DNA of 64,000 nucleotides from Branchiostoma floridae. Its lineage: Eukaryota; Chordata; Leptocardii; Amphioxiformes; Branchiostomatidae. The translations under genes were made by a program, and so were the position numbers. The notes below the pieces were generated by a model. It made no database searches, was not told the DNA's origin, and saw only the letters and a list, made by a program, of their open reading frames with translations. This document shows, piece by piece, positions 61,101 to 64,000 of the stretch (position 1 is the first letter of the stretch; each line of letters starts with the position of its first letter). The stretch lies in assembly GCF_000003815.2 (NCBI RefSeq), contig NC_049997.1, forward strand, positions 1,050,023-1,114,022, written 5' to 3'.

Positions 61101-63589
61101 AAGACACCGTGCCCCTTACCATCACATGTGTAGTTGTCCCTATTCAAGTTGAATCCGGTCACACAAGAACACTGAAAGCTGGCAATCGTGTTTGTACATA
61201 CATGATCACAGCCACCATTTGCTGCTGAACATTCATCAATGTCTGTACAGGGGGAACAAAAATAAAGGGCGCACACGTTAGGATAATACCAAATATCATT
61301 ATTTAGCTAGTTCTTTTACAATCAGCTAACAAGAAGAAACTATTATTATTATGATTTAGGAGGTGTATAACATGTTATTGAAATCATTGAGAAAAATGGA
61401 GACTAAAATCCTTCATATACAGCGAGTAAGATTTTATATGTGTATATATAGAATTATTAACAACTCATGGTCAAAGGTGGTGAATTCTATTTGTAAGTAA
61501 ATACACATACAGTCATTTTGATAAGATTCAATTTATCTACGGCATGACTGGTAGCAGTAAATCTGGATTCCCTATATCTATTGGTCAATCTCCTACCGTT
61601 GCATGACGGGACGTTACTGCTCCATGTTTGGTCTGCCTGACAAGTAGAACTAGAATCACTCTCCAGATCATATCCTGAGTTACACGTGAATGTTACCACA
61701 TCCTGGTAGAAGTTGGAACCGCTCGAATCACCATTTACAGGTGACGACAGCACTGGGCACTGTACACCTAGAATTTATCAAAGACAAATTCAGGGCAAGT
61801 GTGTGCAAAGTTCAAATATTCCGACTACTCGTTCCTTACTTATTTGCCGTTCTCATGCTGTATTATAAGGCGTTTCTGATACAAATTGATACAAATTTGA
61901 TACAAGATTCATGAAGGGCACATTTTAAGTCATTTACAACGCATGTACAGTTATCTTTTGAGACAATCGTTCTTTCCTACGTGTGCATGTTGGGACGTTC
62001 CCGGTCCAGGTTCTGTCAGCTTGGCAGGTCAAGCTGGAAAGTCCAGCAAGATCGTATCCAGGATCACACCAGAACGTCAACACGTCTTTGTAGTCACGTC
62101 CACCAGTCTTTCCACCGTTGACTGGGTCTGCTAGCAGTGGGCACTGTAAAGCTAAAACATGTATGGCAATGTTTGAAAATGACTAGCTGGATACAAACAA
62201 GCGTAGTACAAACAAGCTGTGTCAGAACAGGATTTTCCGGAAATGGAAAACTAAAAATGAAGGATCAACAGTATCAAGTTACTGCATTTATAGTCATGTA
62301 GTATTATAGAAACATACATGAACACGTAGACCAGGACTTTAAACCAAAATTAATTACGTTCACAATATGGAGTGCGGTCACTCCACGTGGCGTCAGCCTG
62401 ACAAGTTACGAATGCCGAACCGAAGAGTCTGTAACCCGAGTTACAGAAGAAGTCCATCCTGTCCTGGTAGTAGTAGTCTCCACTCAAGCGACCGTTTCTA
62501 GGAGGTTGCAACACTGGGCACTGCACACCTGGTACGATAGTACAGTTAGAACACTGACAACTATAACCAACGTATTTCCCTTTTTATAAAATCATAGACT
62601 ATACAAACTTTAAAAACTACCGATGCTAAGTCCTTTTAGCTCTTGGTACTCTTACGTTTATTTTATTACCTTTGCCATTCATTAAAAGTGGTCCTTTGGA
62701 AGTAGATATCTATATCCGCCAGACACTCTAACAGTCAATACTTTTGATACAAGATTCATCAAATTCACTTTAACAAGGTATGTGCCTGACAGAAAATATC
62801 ATCTCCTATAGGCCAAATCCCTTCCAAATAAATTAGTAATAATAGTAGTAAGGATGATAATAATGATAATAATAGCCTTCATTGCATATCCATGCCCCAT
62901 CAAGCTTAAGCTTAGTATAGGTATATCGATGCAAAGTTCGTAATGAAGTACACATGATGACAATGAGAGGGTTTCTAAGACTAATCTTAAAATTTGGGTT
63001 GTAAAACATCGTCATTGACTCCTTCAGAAAAAAATCTTTCATACGTGTGCATGTTGGAGCGTCCCCTGTCCATGTTCTTTCAGCCTGACAGGTCAACGTG
63101 GGAAACCCCACAAGCTCGTATCCAGGATCACACCAGAACGTCAACACGTCCTGGTAGTAATTGTCGCCAGTCTTTCCACCGTTTTCAGGATTTGCCAGCA
63201 GGGGGCACTGTACGGCTGAAATATACATTGTAGAGTGTGACATGTTTGGCATGTCTCGACGGGTAATTATAACGTCAATGCACACAAACGTAGAATCCTG
63301 TGGACAGGAAGGCTTTGAAGTCTCAAGTTACTGAAATTGTAGATTTGTTGCAAATAAAACGTGCATGCATACATGTACATACATAGACCAGGTTTTGAAA
63401 CAAAATTTTAAATCTTACGAGGACAGATGGGAACGCTGCCACTCCACGTGCGGTCTGCCTGACACGTTATGGATTCCAAACCCTCAAGTTCGTAACCCAA
63501 GTCACAAGTGAAGCTCGCCACGTCCTGGTAGTAGTTATCGCCACCTAGACCACCATTTGTAGGAGGCTGCAGTGCTGGGCATTGCACAC
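42268..63589 (-). CDS. Polycystin-1-like receptor-channel with CCP-EGF-FN3 ectodomain, 5' end outside window
   Basis: Polycystin-1 family protein: a large adhesive ectodomain, a GPS-type module, eleven membrane helices with a PLAT domain after the first, and a channel-like C-terminal half. Domain order from the N side: five CCP (63589-61597), nine EGF (61242-57594), four FN3 (56940-54173), stalk (53705-50343), GPS-type module and helix 1 (50087-49517), PLAT (49420-48555), helices 2-6 (48416-45736), polycystin domain and helices 7-11 (45301-43117), tail (42800-42268). About 2,700 codons are visible. Phases agree at every junction when the decayed EGF exon (57376-57488) is skipped, which supports one gene. 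The architecture resembles PKD1L2/PKD1L3/PKDREJ-type proteins but matches none exactly. The signal peptide and further CCP exons probably lie beyond 64000. Confidence 0.85.
43117..45301 (-). CDS. Polycystin (TOP) domain and channel helices 7-11
   Basis: Exons 45127-45301 ([16 protein letters not shown]), 44288-44872, 43856-44086, 43506-43590 and 43117-43355. The large exon gives the extracellular polycystin domain, then [19 protein letters not shown] and [20 protein letters not shown]. Next come [36 protein letters not shown], the pore segment [15 protein letters not shown] and the last helix [20 protein letters not shown]. Compared with polycystin-2, whose filter is LGD, the equivalent residues read LGR. 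Confidence 0.85.
45736..48416 (-). CDS. Transmembrane helices 2-6 of the polycystin-1-like protein
   Basis: Exons 48238-48416, 47879-48030, 47604-47730, 47122-47303, 46548-46662 and 45736-45950. Helices: [55 protein letters not shown]; the [11 protein letters not shown]...[12 protein letters not shown] stretch; and [15 protein letters not shown]. Between helices 5 and 6 lies a basic loop ([20 protein letters not shown]). Phases 1, 0, 1, 0, 1, 0 along the exons are consistent. Confidence 0.8.
46790..46920 (+). repeat. Retroelement-like 3' end, copy 1
   Basis: ACATTGTACCGTGTACGATC then GTTGCGCAATAAAGTTC, similar to 54051-54090. Confidence 0.4.
48555..49420 (-). CDS. PLAT/LH2 domain
   Basis: Exons 49205-49420 and 48555-48712, joined in phase 0. 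[20 protein letters not shown], then [53 protein letters not shown] and, over the next exon, FLCYDWLS. This is a cytosolic beta-sandwich in the loop between helices 1 and 2, known in polycystin-1 and lipoxygenases for lipid and protein binding. The family landmarks (RGG, IWHDN, WFL, DLQT, CxxWL) are all present. Confidence 0.88.
49517..50087 (-). CDS. GPS-type cysteine module and first transmembrane helix
   Basis: Exons 49969-50087 and 49517-49750. [17 protein letters not shown] then VIRCNC give the C-x-W, W, C, C-x-C pattern of a GPS. After CNC the sequence is [11 protein letters not shown], with no HL-T/S cleavage tripeptide, so self-cleavage is not expected. [20 protein letters not shown] follows as helix 1, then DFQRLR leading to PLAT. 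Confidence 0.78.
50343..53705 (-). CDS. Stalk / GAIN-like region of the polycystin-1-like protein
   Basis: Exons 53574-53705 and 53236-53304 (threonine/proline-rich linker: [23 protein letters not shown]), 52800-52855, 52475-52618 ([15 protein letters not shown]), 52080-52170 ([17 protein letters not shown]), 51706-51881 ([15 protein letters not shown]), 51087-51314 ([18 protein letters not shown]) and 50343-50892 ([20 protein letters not shown], then [16 protein letters not shown] and [11 protein letters not shown]). This matches the helical-then-beta layout that precedes a GPS in polycystin-1 and adhesion receptors, so a REJ/GAIN-like fold is inferred rather than seen. It is the source region of the inverted copy at 33274-35913. 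Confidence 0.72.
53366..53510. repeat. Element A, copy 6, in polycystin-1-like intron
   Basis: CTGACCTAGTCTC, ATCTCGCGAGACTAGG, GAACAAGATGGACTGACAGC and CCATCGAAACTTTCGAGGTA. It is a half-length copy. Confidence 0.7.
53985..54110 (+). repeat. Retroelement-like 3' end, copy 2
   Basis: ACATTGTACCTGCGACAATT then GTTGTGCAATAAACTTTGAC and a short CTTAACTTGACTTGACT tail. Confidence 0.45.
54173..56940 (-). CDS. Four fibronectin type III domains
   Basis: FN3 1: exons 56821-56940 and 56406-56561 ([20 protein letters not shown], then [13 protein letters not shown]). FN3 2: 55769-56041 ([33 protein letters not shown]). FN3 3: 55268-55546 ([33 protein letters not shown]). FN3 4: 54727-54868 and 54173-54324 ([31 protein letters not shown]). 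Each shows the WxPP, GY and L(S/T)PxxxY core. They form a rigid spacer between the EGF array and the stalk. Phase 1 outer borders, phases 1 and 2 inside split domains. Confidence 0.85.
55055..55202. repeat. Compound microsatellite (CA)n, (TA)n, (TACA)n
   Basis: Runs of CA, CATA and TACA units over about 150 bases within an FN3 intron. Both strands give spurious low-complexity frames. Confidence 0.9.
57295..57362. repeat. Compound microsatellite (TAGA)n and (GA)n
   Basis: AAATAGATAGATAGATAGAT followed by GAGAGAGAG runs, next to the decayed EGF exon. Confidence 0.9.
57376..57488 (-). pseudogene. Decayed tenth EGF exon
   Basis: Reads [20 protein letters not shown] and CYCATGYRL, then loses frame. 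It is 113 bases long, ten fewer than its siblings, and the usual ending FACDG is present only in another frame. Using the usual donor (gtaag) would break the phase into 56940. Skipping the exon keeps phase (57594 exits and 56940 enters in phase 1), as would the cryptic donor gttag|gtttgc, which gives an EGF without its sixth cysteine. Confidence 0.65.
57594..61242 (-). CDS. Nine calcium-binding EGF-like exons
   Basis: Exons 61120-61242, 60708-60830, 60241-60363, 59750-59872, 59273-59395, 58851-58973, 58211-58333, 57907-58029 and 57594-57716 are all exactly 123 bases with phase 1 at both ends. Each encodes one module of the form D(I/V/L)(D/N)EC, (N/K/S)xGC, C, C(S/T/A)C, GY, CDG, with six cysteines. 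The DxDEC start is the calcium-binding EGF signature. The uniform size and symmetrical phase point to growth by tandem exon duplication. Confidence 0.9.
58617..58692. repeat. Pentanucleotide repeat (TTTAA / TTGAT)n
   Basis: Alternating TTTAA, TTGAT and TTGAA units over about 75 bases in an EGF intron. Confidence 0.85.
61597..63589 (-). CDS. Five CCP/sushi exons
   Basis: Exons 63419-63589, 63045-63215, 62358-62528, 61981-62151 and 61597-61767 are each 171 bases with phase 1 at both ends. Each encodes one complement-control-protein module: [41 protein letters not shown] and the equivalents. The four conserved cysteines and the late tryptophan are present in each. Exons 1 and 3 share LQPPxNG, and 2 and 4 share LLAxPxNGGKTG, showing a duplicated pair. 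Likely role: extracellular binding or spacing; the ligand is unknown. Confidence 0.88.
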
Positions 63590-64000
63590 CTGATGTGAGA
63601 AAACATAGCTGCATCATCAATCTACCTATAATGGCATACTTTTTTTACATTAAGAATTCAAATGTCAGAAACTATCATTTCAAATCAGAATTGCCCTGCA
63701 GAAGGTGACAGACGGTCACAGAAACGTGTGAGAATAAAGCAGTCATTATGGCTGTGTAAATAGAGTCTCTTTATTCTCTATCATTTTACTAGTTTTGCAG
63801 TTGCTATTCAGTACAGGTAATCAAGGGGTTCCTTTTGAAATGCATTTTTCTTCAAAAATAGACAGCCAGATAATCAGATCTTCTATTGTCATATCCATCA
63901 TGAGCACATTTACGAAATATGTACCGGATAAACTATATCACAACTCTTAGGCCAAATGACTTTTCGAATGATTACTTCGAAATATAACTATCATCTTTAT

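Noticed and set aside
1-64000. CRISPR arrays, bacterial operons, phage or other microbial defence systems
   Set aside because: Spliceosomal introns, animal receptor families and TIR repeats show this is animal nuclear DNA. Regular direct repeats here are minisatellites, without spacer structure.
1-64000. tRNA or rRNA genes
   Set aside because: No cloverleaf or rRNA-like stretch was recognised by eye. A tRNA scan would be the decisive test.

Overview
This is an intron-rich animal nuclear window. Intron size, the gene families present and the very dense load of small foldback repeats best fit a cephalochordate (lancelet, Branchiostoma-like). The species call is inference: another marine deuterostome is possible. 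Three assembly gaps (runs of N) lie at 11745-11844, 22344-22443 and 37390-37570.

Layout. (1) About 46-18798, plus strand: the 3' part of a cadherin-superfamily adhesion receptor. It has about seven extracellular cadherin (EC) repeats, one transmembrane exon and a cytoplasmic tail containing a short tandem PDSPKAW-type repeat. At least one exon of the last EC repeat is missing, probably into the first gap. (2) 22444-29880, plus strand: a five-exon rhodopsin-type receptor closest to the kisspeptin receptor/GPR54 branch. A duplicated, stop-terminated partial exon sits just upstream of its third exon. (3) 33274-35913, plus strand: five exons copied from the stalk of a polycystin-1-like gene, with open frames but one lost splice acceptor. 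(4) 42268-63589, minus strand, 5' end outside the window: a large polycystin-1-like receptor-channel gene. From the N-terminal side it reads five CCP/sushi domains, nine intact EGF-like domains plus one decayed EGF exon, four FN3 domains, a long stalk, a GPS-type cysteine module, PLAT, eleven predicted membrane segments and a coiled-coil tail, about 2,700 codons in all.

Nothing suggests the three genes act in one pathway. The links are structural. The plus-strand copy (3) is an inverted partial duplicate of a region of gene (4). The introns and spacers are peppered with shared repeat families: at least six copies of a CTCGCGAG-containing element, two or more copies of several TIR elements, and large unique foldbacks.

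Exon limits were deduced by hand from GT-AG signals and reading phase. Phases agree throughout, except at the missing cadherin exon and at the decayed EGF exon. Positions may be off by a base or two. Family calls rest on motif recognition, not on a database search.
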